Source of the DNA: Candidatus Aenigmatarchaeota archaeon
GTDB lineage: Archaea > EX4484-52 > B79-G9
Reading direction: 5' to 3'
DNA: 9,063 bases
Assembly: GCA_023139785.1 (NCBI GenBank)
Contig: JAGLMX010000014.1
Span: 1-9,063 of the forward strand
Part shown: positions 1 through 7,209 of the stretch, one piece after another
Layout: every line of letters begins with the position of its first letter
How positions within the stretch are numbered: position 1 is the first letter of the stretch
The notes under the pieces: model-generated
Seen by the model: the letters and a program-made list of their open reading frames with translations, nothing else
Told to the model about the DNA's origin: nothing
The model's database searches: none
Position numbers and translations under genes: made by a program

Positions 1-96
1 AAAGTAAACAAGGCTATGTTTAAGTATCTCTTTGAAAAACTGCAGGACGAGCGATACAAAAAAGTGTTTGAGTCATGGGTGAATCAAAAAAGGTGA
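1..96 (+). CDS. 3' end of an unidentified protein (partial)
   Basis: The first frame is open from base 1 to a TGA at 94-96 and gives 31 residues ending in FESWVNQKR. The segment is charged and probably helical (KYLFEKLQDERYKK) with no membrane stretch. Too little is present to name a family. Its stop lies inside the ribosome binding site of the next gene, whose start codon is 4 bases further on, so the two are very probably co-transcribed and translationally coupled. That tight coupling is the main reason to accept it as a real gene end rather than chance open frame. Confidence 0.65.
   Translation, partial: KVNKAMFKYLFEKLQDERYKKVFESWVNQKR
91..96 (+). promoter_or_regulatory. Ribosome binding site deciding the GTG start at 101
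   Basis: AGGTGA matches the archaeal anti-Shine-Dalgarno core and lies 4 bases before GTG 101. It overlaps the TGA stop of the upstream gene. It supports GTG 101 over the next in-frame ATG at 209, which would remove the first predicted membrane segment. Confidence 0.6.
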
Positions 97-100
97 AATT

Positions 101-946
101 GTGTACCTCGAAATTGCAAAAATATTTTTGTCTGCTGTGTTTTTCAGGGCAACGAACCTCTTTGGCATTAAAACCACGTCGGTGTATCTTTCGCTGTCTA
201 TTTTTCTCATGTTTGCAAAGCCAGAAGCAAATATGCCTGCAAGCCTCTTGATAACAACTGCCTTTGCATTCACATTATTTGTCGCAGAAGGTATATTTAG
301 AAAGATGATAAAGAGAAAAAGGCCTGATGGAAAAAACAGTGATACGCGAGGCGACGTTCCTAACGCGCTGAATATATTTCTGCCAATCTTTTCAATAGGA
401 TATATCTTCACACTCTTCAAAATAAATATATATGTTTCAACAATAGCTGTATTTGCACTCTATTTCTTGTTTAGGAGATACCCGATTCCAATAACAGCGT
501 GGGGTGCGACATTTGCCGCCTCGGTGATTCATGCAATAATTTTCTCGAAAATTGCATTTCTTCTTAACCCTGCACTTTATGCGGTTGCATATATATTTCT
601 AATACGCTTTTTCTTTGCAGCAAAAGATGCCTTTAGTATATCGTACAAGCCGCATGAATTAAAAGAAGGCATGACTCCTGCTGAAGCAATTGTGTGGACT
701 GGGGAAAAGTATGTGTTTACAAACAGTATACTCCCAAGCATTATGGGGCTTGTGCGATATGGAATGGAACAAAAAGTATTTGGCAAGCGGGTTGTGGCAT
801 CTTTTTTCGTGCCCCTTAAAAAAGAAAACATAAATGAAATACAGAATGTGTGTGAACAATATGAGAAGCCAGTGTTTTTTGTGCAGAAGAAAACAGGGCT
901 GATACCATTTCTCATTGCAGGGGCTGTTCTGGTGCTTTTTCTATAA
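101..946 (+). CDS. Multi-pass membrane protein with an archaeal A24 (prepilin peptidase)-like C-terminal domain
   Basis: The protein has 281 residues and starts at GTG. Seen: hydrophobic segments near residues 4-18, 26-39, 48-65, 92-107, 110-124, 131-154 and 157-174, then a soluble region and a final hydrophobic tail (268-281). Family knowledge: LKEGMTPAE (187-195), followed by a PLKKENINEI segment (238-247) and a closing GLIPFLIAGAV (266-276), resembles the C-terminal domain of archaeal A24 prepilin/preflagellin peptidases. DTRGDVPNALN (81-91) resembles the first catalytic Asp motif (D..xxxVPNxLN), but I find no clear second GxxD/GxGD motif; the closest are WGAT (134-137) and AAKD (173-176). 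An alternative reading is a degenerate PAP2 phosphatase, because KMIKRKRP (68-75) resembles motif 1, yet PSGH is not intact. It converges on a cluster of pilin-like genes, which favours a prepilin-processing role. The stop TAA is at 944-946. Confidence 0.5.
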   Translation: MYLEIAKIFLSAVFFRATNLFGIKTTSVYLSLSIFLMFAKPEANMPASLLITTAFAFTLFVAEGIFRKMIKRKRPDGKNSDTRGDVPNALNIFLPIFSIGYIFTLFKINIYVSTIAVFALYFLFRRYPIPITAWGATFAASVIHAIIFSKIAFLLNPALYAVAYIFLIRFFFAAKDAFSISYKPHELKEGMTPAEAIVWTGEKYVFTNSILPSIMGLVRYGMEQKVFGKRVVASFFVPLKKENINEIQNVCEQYEKPVFFVQKKTGLIPFLIAGAVLVLFL

Positions 947-2764
947 AGCAGGTGCAATATCCGCCGGTTTTGAACAGGCACCGGATCTGTATGTGCTGCA
1001 TTTTTTATCACGGCAGCAATTGTCATCCACAATTGGAATAAATACAAAGAATTTAAACTCAAGCGGATCCCAGACACCGGTGGCTTCATTGAAAACTTTG
1101 TATTGGCTGTCTGTTATTGTCACAAAAACCTTGAGGTTCTTTAAGACATACCTATGATAATACTCCATAGTGCATCCAGCTTCTATAGGCTCTATAACAG
1201 ACCCCTTTGCACTGCCTGAATTAACTTTCTTTCCTTTGGTACATTCTCTAACCTTTTCCGAACAATCCTGCCGAAAAGAATACATTATTCCCGCCTTGTA
1301 CTCATAATGCTCGAAGTTTTCAGACGCGTCATCGCATGTGTCCGGCGGGTCGCATGCCTCTTTATTCGGGTTTGTTTTAGGACAGGCCTCAAAGAGGTCC
1401 GCAGGTATTTTAATAGACCATGTTATCCCTGGTGCAGATAATATGGTGTATTCATCACTTAAATCGTTAAGCCAAAATTCTATTTTTTTTTCGATAGACG
1501 CTGCATCATAACTATTTGTTGTATCATCTTTGCAAATCTTACACTCGTCATGGCAGCCGTATTTGGTAATTCCCATCTTCGGATGTGATTCATCTTCAAG
1601 ATCTTCCATCATTTCCCAAAGCCTGCGCTCCAACACCTTAATACCGCCTCGCGCAAACTTTTCTGCATACGTATAGAGCAGCCAGTAACGTATTTTAGTG
1701 GTTTCCTCTGTCATTCCGGATGATTGTATTACAAGGAGCTGATCATTCCCGAGATAGTCTTCTGTCTCGGACCTAATACCTGCTTCAGGCCATACAGAGC
1801 CTGTGAAACTGTAAGTATTTTTCCGGTATATGGAGCCCGCGAGTGTATCAATTGTTGTCTCACTTGGCTTTCCCGCGCTGTTTTCAGAAAGTGTAGTTTT
1901 CATTTCATTGTGATATGGGTTAAGGTTTTCTGTGAAAAGATTATTGGCATCATCAACTATGCTGTTATCATATATGGAAACAACAACCTGCTCAATCTTT
2001 GCCACTTTTCGGCCATCTCCGTCATCCCCTGTTGCAGTAAACTTCAATTCCATTGTGGCAAAAGTGCCGCTGATTGATGTAATCTTGTATAAATATAAGC
2101 CATCAGTTATTAATTTATCCGGTGTTCCGCCGGCAGGCTCCATTGCAAGGCACCCATTCCCGCACTCGACAGTAACAGAGCCCGGCTTAAGAAAATATAT
2201 TCTTACAAGAACCATAAGAGAATACTTCTCTGCGTTTATATCTGCAATATACTTATCATGCTTGCTGTTTCCAAGAAGCACAAATAAGTTTGATGCAGAA
2301 GCTCCCTCAGGTGCATAAGGCTCTCCCACATAACTCAAAAAATCCTGTGGGTTGCTTATACTAAAATAAGGCACTCTTTCCCCGGTATTCCCGCACGTGG
2401 TCTCTGATGGCACAACCCAATAAGGAATTCTCTCTTCTGCTAACACCTCAAACCTTAATGATGGGTTAACGTCTGCAATATATGGCGGACCTCCAACTGA
2501 CAGCGCATCTTCACTCAAGCCGCCATGAAGTGCAAGCTCACGTGCTGTTGACATTAAGGCGAAGAATGCAGCAGATTTCTCAAAGCCGTCTTTCAAAAGC
2601 TGTACTTCCTTGTCCTTTATTGCAAGAGTGTAATGGTACATGACTTCGGAGGCGTTCTGCGATGCAAGGGAACGCCATGCAATACCTCCGACAAGCACAA
2701 TTACAAGAGTGCATATAATCAGCACAAATGAAACCATGTCCTCTGCTACTGCCTTTCGCTTCAT
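941..2764 (-). CDS. Large pilin-like, Cys-containing exported protein (last gene of the pilin-like operon)
   Basis: The product has 607 residues and is not a family I recognise. Seen: a basic N-terminus KRKAVAED (2-9), then one hydrophobic helix (about 10-28), resembling a class III prepilin signal with Ala in the cleavage position. A helical stretch (about 31-80) follows, then a long soluble part. Thirteen cysteines crowd the C-terminal third, including CHDECKIC (404-411), C461/C471/C477, C501/C508/C531 and a terminal CC..KKC (583-589); two others lie at 124 and 201/205. Residues 357-390 look helical and charged. Expected location is membrane-anchored and extracellular. It is much larger than a standard pilin, so it may be a minor or tip subunit, or an anchored surface protein using a pilin-like export signal. 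A strong AGGTGA precedes the ATG. The gene starts 11 bases after the upstream stop, and its end overlaps the convergent gene by 3-6 bases. Confidence 0.8.
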   Translation of the reverse strand: MKRKAVAEDMVSFVLIICTLVIVLVGGIAWRSLASQNASEVMYHYTLAIKDKEVQLLKDGFEKSAAFFALMSTARELALHGGLSEDALSVGGPPYIADVNPSLRFEVLAEERIPYWVVPSETTCGNTGERVPYFSISNPQDFLSYVGEPYAPEGASASNLFVLLGNSKHDKYIADINAEKYSLMVLVRIYFLKPGSVTVECGNGCLAMEPAGGTPDKLITDGLYLYKITSISGTFATMELKFTATGDDGDGRKVAKIEQVVVSIYDNSIVDDANNLFTENLNPYHNEMKTTLSENSAGKPSETTIDTLAGSIYRKNTYSFTGSVWPEAGIRSETEDYLGNDQLLVIQSSGMTEETTKIRYWLLYTYAEKFARGGIKVLERRLWEMMEDLEDESHPKMGITKYGCHDECKICKDDTTNSYDAASIEKKIEFWLNDLSDEYTILSAPGITWSIKIPADLFEACPKTNPNKEACDPPDTCDDASENFEHYEYKAGIMYSFRQDCSEKVRECTKGKKVNSGSAKGSVIEPIEAGCTMEYYHRYVLKNLKVFVTITDSQYKVFNEATGVWDPLEFKFFVFIPIVDDNCCRDKKCSTYRSGACSKPADIAPAL

Positions 2765-2771
2765 TTTTCAT

Positions 2772-2777
2772 TCACCT
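2772..2777 (-). promoter_or_regulatory. Ribosome binding site for the 607-residue gene
   Basis: On the minus strand AGGTGA lies 7 bases before ATG 2764 and overlaps the TAG stop of the preceding gene (2776-2778). It fixes the start at 2764 rather than at the ATG at 2771, which lies in another frame. Confidence 0.65.
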
Positions 2778-3411
2778 ATGGATTTGGGCAGCAACTGCTG
2801 CCGCCTCCGCATAAATATTTTTTATCAGAAGAACTGCCAATGAGCCCGCAATATGTGTGTGGAAGGCACATATGTGTCTCCTCCTCTGTAGGGCAGACAT
2901 CGCTTGCAGCATCCTCGGGGAAATTCGTGTGAAGAATAACTTCAGCCACCCCGCGTTCCTTGCTTGGAACCGAAATATATACTTTTTCTGTTCTTTTCGC
3001 AATGTCTGGCTCAAAATCAGATTCAACGAGATACTCATCAGCACCATAACTTGCAGAAAATTTGTAATTGTCAATTTGAACAGACTTCATGAATCTTGTG
3101 ACACAATTTTCAACATCAATATTCTCGTCAATGCCATTGTAGTTCATTGCTACTTCGTCCGGCACGCCGGTTGCAAGGCCAACACCCAACACATACTTGA
3201 AGGGCGCTCCGGCCGCAGGCGCGCAAAGATTGCTTTCAAGCATTGTGAAAAGCACAGTGTCTCCCTGTGCAATTTTTTCAATGTACACTGTTGTCTGGAC
3301 AACATTTGTTACTGAAGACAGGCTTACGATAATGCCTATTCCAAGGAGCACTGTATACACAACAAGAGCCACAATCGTTGAAATTCCGTGCCGTCCTGCC
3401 ATAAAAATCAC
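2776..3411 (-). CDS. Pilin-like protein with N-terminal class III-type signal and Cys-rich tail
   Basis: The longest reading has 211 residues from GTG 3411, which overlaps the upstream TGA as GTGA. The in-frame ATG at 3402 would give 208 residues and places AGRHG directly before the hydrophobic helix. Seen: AGRHG-ISTIVALVVYTVLLG, very like the GISPIVATVLLI-type N-termini of archaeal pilins, with cleavage expected after the Gly. Helix spans about 10-32. The ectodomain holds C63 and C103, then a dense tail with C173, C182, C188, C201 and CC (207-208), separated by an SSSDKKYLCGGGSS linker. No enzyme motif is visible. It is inferred to be an exported pilin-like subunit stabilised by disulfides. 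It sits between two other proteins of the same architecture and gives way to the 607-residue gene after 11 bases. Confidence 0.8.
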   Translation of the reverse strand: MIFMAGRHGISTIVALVVYTVLLGIGIIVSLSSVTNVVQTTVYIEKIAQGDTVLFTMLESNLCAPAAGAPFKYVLGVGLATGVPDEVAMNYNGIDENIDVENCVTRFMKSVQIDNYKFSASYGADEYLVESDFEPDIAKRTEKVYISVPSKERGVAEVILHTNFPEDAASDVCPTEEETHMCLPHTYCGLIGSSSDKKYLCGGGSSCCPNP

Positions 3412-4319
3412 ACAAATTTAAATGCTGAAATGTCAATTTCATTTAGTATGTCATCCCTGCATCTTTTGTCATGCGCGCAAATTCCGGATATGCAGTTCTC
3501 GTTGTCGCTACATGGCTGGCCATTGATAAGCTTTGCCGGCGGGTCTCGGTCTGCGCACTTGCCGGCAATACACAGAACGGATTTGCATTCCTGATTAACA
3601 TTGCAGTTAGCTTCGGCATCCTTTGAGTATGTATAAAAACCCGGCTGGCATGTTGGATGTACTTGCCCTGCGCCCTTTATGCAGTTTTCGCTCCCGCAGT
3701 CATTTGTGGGATACTGATACGCATCTGCTATGCCATAGCCGTTGTCATCAACAGGGTCATTGTTAGATATAGAAACAAAATCGTCCGGCTCGTTCTCTGC
3801 TGTAGAAGTGCAGAACACATCAAGCGGATACTTTCCTAAAGAATCTCTTAAATCAACAAACACCCCGATAAACGCTCTGTGCTTGTTGCCGGAATAATCA
3901 TTTAAAGCAACAATCTGCCCATAATCAGGCATGAAAAAGTCAGCTTCCTGTGGCTGAAAGTTCTTGAAGGTCCATTGATTACTATTGTCATCAAGATCAT
4001 AGATTCCGATCCAATACTTCACAGCCCCATAGTTTGCACACGAAAGACACCCGTAATCCAAAGATATTTCTTCATCAAGCAACTCCATATCCAGCACAAA
4101 TCTTTTTGTTTCATCCAGTGTTTCAGGATTTCTGCTCAGGCACGGAAGTGCCTGCGTGCTGTAATAAATCCCTGTTGCAGTAGATTCCTCTGAAATCTCA
4201 TTTTCAAATGCCAACATGGCTGCTGTATTGCCGCGCCCTATTATGGCCGCAGCCACCAAAAGAAGCACTGAAATTATTATCATGATTGCCGATTTTACAG
4301 TCTCATTAAACATAGTCAT
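3408..4319 (-). CDS. Pilin-like anchored exported protein with tandem Cys-rich repeats
   Basis: The longest reading has 303 residues from ATG 4319, immediately after the upstream TAG. ATG 4313 (301 residues) is probably better, because an AGGA lies 9 bases before it. Seen: one N-terminal helix (about 10-27) without the K-G motif of its neighbours. Residues 186-200 (NNDPVDDNGYGIADA) resemble thrombospondin type 3-like calcium-binding repeats. Two tandem cysteine repeats then follow: C239-x5-C-x4-C-x4-C255 and C270-x5-C-x4-C-x5-C287, a spacing seen in EGF- or Dickkopf-like surface modules. Other cysteines are at 60, 91, 94, 170, 208, 213 and 224. Inferred: a membrane-tethered extracellular protein, plausibly a minor pilin-like or adhesive subunit. 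Its TGA overlaps the possible GTG start of the next gene, indicating coupling. Confidence 0.8.
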   Translation of the reverse strand: MTMFNETVKSAIMIIISVLLLVAAAIIGRGNTAAMLAFENEISEESTATGIYYSTQALPCLSRNPETLDETKRFVLDMELLDEEISLDYGCLSCANYGAVKYWIGIYDLDDNSNQWTFKNFQPQEADFFMPDYGQIVALNDYSGNKHRAFIGVFVDLRDSLGKYPLDVFCTSTAENEPDDFVSISNNDPVDDNGYGIADAYQYPTNDCGSENCIKGAGQVHPTCQPGFYTYSKDAEANCNVNQECKSVLCIAGKCADRDPPAKLINGQPCSDNENCISGICAHDKRCRDDILNEIDISAFKFV

Positions 4320-4775
4320 CTATCCTGCAAACACGCACTCAGTAGGCAATATGGTGCAACAGGGTGCGCCTTTCTTGCATATAGTTACATGAGGTGTGCA
4401 CCCCACAAGCTTTTTTGAAATGCATATTGTTTTTACCTCGCCGACAACGGCAGGGTCTACATTGGTTGCGGTATGAGGGTATGCAAAAAAATACGCTTCG
4501 TCTCCGGAACCATAGGTTACCAAAATCTCTTTTTCCTTGAGCGATATTATGAATGACTCACTTGTCTCAAAAAATCTGACGCCCTGCCCAACTGCAGATA
4601 TTGCCGAGACTTCACTTGCAAATGATTTGGCTGCCTGTCTGGCAATGGTCTCTGCATCTTTTTGAGCACTCCATAGGAACTCGTTTGAAACCATAACGAT
4701 CATAAACCCTGCTACCACCAAGCCCACTATTATGACCATGAAATTGCCTATTACAATTCCTTTTTTTGCCATCAT
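4320..4775 (-). CDS. Pilin-like protein with canonical AKKG prepilin signal and Cys-rich tail
   Basis: Start chosen at ATG 4775 (151 residues). Its ATGA overlaps the upstream stop, a GGTG lies just upstream, and this start puts the MAKKG signal at the N-terminus. A longer frame to 4817 would add 14 residues (MYYKPCELCD...) that disrupt the signal and overlap the upstream gene. Seen: MMAKKG-IVIGNFMVII, hydrophobic helix about 7-29, then a helical stretch (about 38-60) and a beta-rich part with SEVSAISAVGQGVRFFET (54-71). This general plan, in which a pilin helix is followed by a small beta domain, is typical of archaeal type IV pilin-like proteins. Six cysteines (118, 126, 133, 139, 140, 147) fill the tail. 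Inferred role: major or minor pilin-like subunit, exported through the class III pathway. Confidence 0.82.
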   Translation of the reverse strand: MMAKKGIVIGNFMVIIVGLVVAGFMIVMVSNEFLWSAQKDAETIARQAAKSFASEVSAISAVGQGVRFFETSESFIISLKEKEILVTYGSGDEAYFFAYPHTATNVDPAVVGEVKTICISKKLVGCTPHVTICKKGAPCCTILPTECVFAG

Positions 4776-4972
4776 GCACCAATTCCCATCACACAGCTCG
4801 CAGGGTTTGTAATACAACTATGAAGATCCATCACAAGGTGTGAAAGAGCACCCATTCCGCCTGAAACCAGATAATACATTGCCAAAAGGAATATCATAGA
4901 TATCAAAAGTGCTATAATGGAAAGCGGTATTGGTGAAACGCTTGCTTTTTTTGGGTGAAGTGGTAGTGCCAT
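4772..4972 (-). CDS. Small single-span membrane protein in the pilin-like operon
   Basis: The product has 66 residues from ATG 4972, which lies 4 bases after the stop of the 641-residue gene. The frame is open upstream to GTG 5065, but that extension would overlap the neighbour by about 90 bases, so I prefer 4972. Seen: basic segment HPKKASVSPIPLS (6-18), a long hydrophobic helix (about 15-38), and a short Gly/Met-rich tail ending with C43 and C50. KKASVSP resembles the (K/R)-x-(V/I)SP junction of archaeal pilins, though Ala/Ser replaces the usual Gly. It could be a mini-pilin or a helper or inner-membrane component. Its TGA overlaps the next ATG (ATGA), which supports its being translated. 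Confidence 0.7.
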   Translation of the reverse strand: MALPLHPKKASVSPIPLSIIALLISMIFLLAMYYLVSGGMGALSHLVMDLHSCITNPASCVMGIGA

Positions 4973-4976
4973 GGAA

Positions 4977-6902
4977 TCACGCCATCGTGCAACTCCGCTC
5001 AGCTCCGGGAACAATAGTCCACTTGCACCGGCCATCGCATGCATTACAAGCATCCTGATTAGCACAAGAACAATCTATGCAACATTTACTATAAATTTTG
5101 TATAAATAGTTTCGCGAAATTTGTGTGTCTGCTGAAATTTTTGCAGGGATTATGCCATCGAGGTCAATAGACCCTACAGCACTCAATTCTATATTCACTG
5201 TATGTGGACCAAGATCGTCGCCGTCTTCATTCAGTATAACCTCATATTCGAATATATCTCCCGGCAAAAGCTCAGAGTCTCCGACTGGTGCATTATCGAC
5301 TTCATTAACATCTGACTTGTAGTGCTTCGTAGGGATTGGAAAAACTCCAACTTCCACAGAATCAAGAAGTGCAGTAAATTTAAGGTTCTCTGCCTTTATT
5401 TTTGGCTCGCCACTGTTGTCAATTTCTGTTGCAGTGTTCTTTATTACAACAATGACACTCATTTGATCATAACCAACCCACGCCAGAAAGAAGTCATCAT
5501 TTAATTCATACGTACCTGTGTCTTTCAGCACTTTTTCCTTGGTCCATACTCCGCCTTTCTTTACGGCCATGTATGCATCAATCATATCCGACTTTGGCAG
5601 TGAGCACTCTGCTGTGTTGCTTAAGAGCATTGTGCAGCCAATAGTGCATTGCTCATCCCTAAGGCTGTATGTACATGCAGGGTTAACCTCATTCTCCCCG
5701 GCATCTTCCAATGAGGAAACAATATAGATTCCGGCATCAGCACCATCTGTATCTATATGACAGGCAGTTGCAGGGCACGTATATACATAGTCCTGTTTTC
5801 CTGACCGGCACATTGGGGCGTTATTTTGTCCGTTACCATCACTGTCAGTATATTTTATATTCACATCTTTTGCATAAACAGGATAAGAGATTGCAACTTC
5901 TTCTCCGTGTTCTGTGTAGGGCAGGGGAAACTTGTATTTCTCACCAGCGGGAGTAACTACGGCATTGCATGTTGCTTTTACAGAATCAAGAGTACATAGA
6001 TCATAAGGGCCTCCTGACCGTATGCCAATCTCTATTTTCGCCGACTGGCCGTCATAGTTCTCTATATCAACCCAAGAATATGTTCCGTCTGTTGGAAATG
6101 TGAAAACAACGTCGTCTTCAGGAGAGTATCCTCCATCACGGTGTGGCTGTGGGCAGGACCAGCTAATATCTTCAAGGCCTATCACCGTATCAATTCCAAC
6201 ACCGGCATCAAATATTTTCTGTCCAAGATTATACAAAAACATGCTTGAAACATCCGAAGTTTCCTCAACATCTACATTTTTTTCAAATAACAATAACAAT
6301 AGTTTGTATGTCTCTTGTTCCTTTAGTTTTGTTTCAATATTGTTTTTGTTTCTTTCGTAAGGAAGTGTTATTGTTATTTTATCATCCAAAATATCCTCCG
6401 CATCCGGAAAAAAACATAGCGCGTCGCCGTCATCCTCTTCAGCCGCCATAGCACACTCCAGTATGATATCCTCTGTGCCGGAAACAACATAGATTTTCCA
6501 CTCTTGATCGTCAGAAGGATTATATTTACTCTTAAGCGAATCAGGCAATGTCACTTCAACAGTTCCACCGGGCACAAACACACCCTCAAATGAAGCGTAT
6601 TTCGTATCATCTTCTGTTCCGCTTCCGGGTGTACCCGGTCCCCAGTCAGCAGGTGTGCCTGCAATTATTGTGCACATCTTAACTTTGTCTTCAGGAACAT
6701 CACAATCGTCAGGGGGGTTAGGGCAATGCAGTGTGCAGTACAGGCGATTGTTTTCATAGTCATCCACAGCACTCATGGTCCCTGTTACAGGTCCGTCTGC
6801 ATCTTCTGCAGCAGAGCCTGCGATTGTTATAGCTAATGCTGCTACAAAAAGAGATATTACACAAATTATTATAATGTGCACAAGATTAGATGTTCCTTTC
6901 AT
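4977..6902 (-). CDS. Very large pilin-like exported protein with beta-rich ectodomain and Cys-rich C-terminus
   Basis: The product has 641 residues and is not a family I recognise. Start ATG 6902 has GAGG 7 bases upstream. Seen: MKG followed at once by a hydrophobic helix (about 8-28), the shortest possible class III-like signal. Next is an acidic, Gly/Pro-rich part (30-100), a beta-rich soluble body with scattered cysteines (56, 60, 67, 77, 150, 163, 250, 303, 312, 365, 376, 381, 410, 419, 423, 433), and an odd run of five Leu (201-205). DSDGNGQNN (353-361) looks like an acidic calcium-binding loop. The end is a dense cysteine knot, CCIDCSCANQDACNACDGRC (607-626), reminiscent of PSI/plexin-type small modules. 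Twenty-five cysteines suggest disulfides and an extracellular location. It is co-transcribed with small pilin-like genes on both sides. Its size suits a tip or minor subunit, or a surface protein. Confidence 0.8.
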   Translation of the reverse strand: MKGTSNLVHIIIICVISLFVAALAITIAGSAAEDADGPVTGTMSAVDDYENNRLYCTLHCPNPPDDCDVPEDKVKMCTIIAGTPADWGPGTPGSGTEDDTKYASFEGVFVPGGTVEVTLPDSLKSKYNPSDDQEWKIYVVSGTEDIILECAMAAEEDDGDALCFFPDAEDILDDKITITLPYERNKNNIETKLKEQETYKLLLLLFEKNVDVEETSDVSSMFLYNLGQKIFDAGVGIDTVIGLEDISWSCPQPHRDGGYSPEDDVVFTFPTDGTYSWVDIENYDGQSAKIEIGIRSGGPYDLCTLDSVKATCNAVVTPAGEKYKFPLPYTEHGEEVAISYPVYAKDVNIKYTDSDGNGQNNAPMCRSGKQDYVYTCPATACHIDTDGADAGIYIVSSLEDAGENEVNPACTYSLRDEQCTIGCTMLLSNTAECSLPKSDMIDAYMAVKKGGVWTKEKVLKDTGTYELNDDFFLAWVGYDQMSVIVVIKNTATEIDNSGEPKIKAENLKFTALLDSVEVGVFPIPTKHYKSDVNEVDNAPVGDSELLPGDIFEYEVILNEDGDDLGPHTVNIELSAVGSIDLDGIIPAKISADTQISRNYLYKIYSKCCIDCSCANQDACNACDGRCKWTIVPGAERSCTMA

Positions 6903-6932
6903 GGTATTGCCTCAGCCAGGGTATAACTGCAC

Positions 6933-7205
6933 TCAACCATAAGTGCATGTAAACTCATCGCAACCTTCGTTTTTGTCATTCCAGCACTGGGCGGGGTATG
7001 CTGAAAGCCTGCAGCTGTCGCAAATAAGCTTGCATGTTGTTGTTGAAAGCGAGCTTCCGCCGCCCGTAATTGTCGGGTCTGTCTGGCTTTCTACATTCCC
7101 GGCAGTCCTTGAAAAAACGGTAATCAGCACCACTGCAACAACAAGTGAGATGACAAGGGCAATGATTATCCACATTGCCTGCTCTGTTCCTTTTCTTGAT
7201 GTCAT
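6933..7205 (-). CDS. Small type IV pilin-like protein with canonical SRKG class III signal
   Basis: The product has 90 residues. Seen: MTSRKG-TEQAMWIIIALVIS, the clearest prepilin motif in the window: two basic residues, Gly at the cleavage site, Glu at +2 and then about 22 hydrophobic residues (10-31). A Ser/Thr/Gly linker (39-57) leads to a compact tail with six cysteines (58, 62, 65, 74, 82, 87), enough for three disulfides in under 35 residues. A GGGGGGA lies 7 bases before ATG 7205 and overlaps the preceding stop. Likely role: major or abundant pilin-like subunit, given its position near the promoter. It could also be a membrane-anchored Cys-rich miniprotein. The next gene follows after a 30-base gap. 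Confidence 0.82.
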   Translation of the reverse strand: MTSRKGTEQAMWIIIALVISLVVAVVLITVFSRTAGNVESQTDPTITGGGSSLSTTTCKLICDSCRLSAYPAQCWNDKNEGCDEFTCTYG

Positions 7206-7209
7206 TCTC

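Noticed and set aside
1001..1006. T6 run downstream of the plus gene, and the matching T-run on minus at 818-823, as terminators
   Set aside because: Archaeal terminators can be simple T-runs, but both lie inside the opposing coding sequence, are short, and have no further support.
577..1089. Minus-strand 170-residue frame across the convergent junction
   Set aside because: It runs antisense through the A24-like gene and has no signal, start site context or recognisable motif.
4776..4817. Longer start (165 residues) for the 151-residue pilin-like gene
   Set aside because: It would put 14 residues with cysteines before MAKKG, hide the prepilin signal and overlap the upstream gene, whereas ATG 4775 forms an ATGA overlap.
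4973..5065. N-terminal extension of the 66-residue gene to GTG 5065 (97 residues), with a TATA-like stretch at 5087-5110 on the minus strand
   Set aside because: The extension overlaps the end of the 641-residue gene by about 90 bases, adds a sequence without a signal pattern, and ATG 4972 lies 4 bases after the upstream stop. The AT-rich stretch encodes part of the 641-residue protein and may be chance.
5710..5960. Plus-strand frame rich in His/Tyr inside the 641-residue gene
   Set aside because: Antisense shadow; the minus-strand product is continuous, starts with an RBS and fits the operon.
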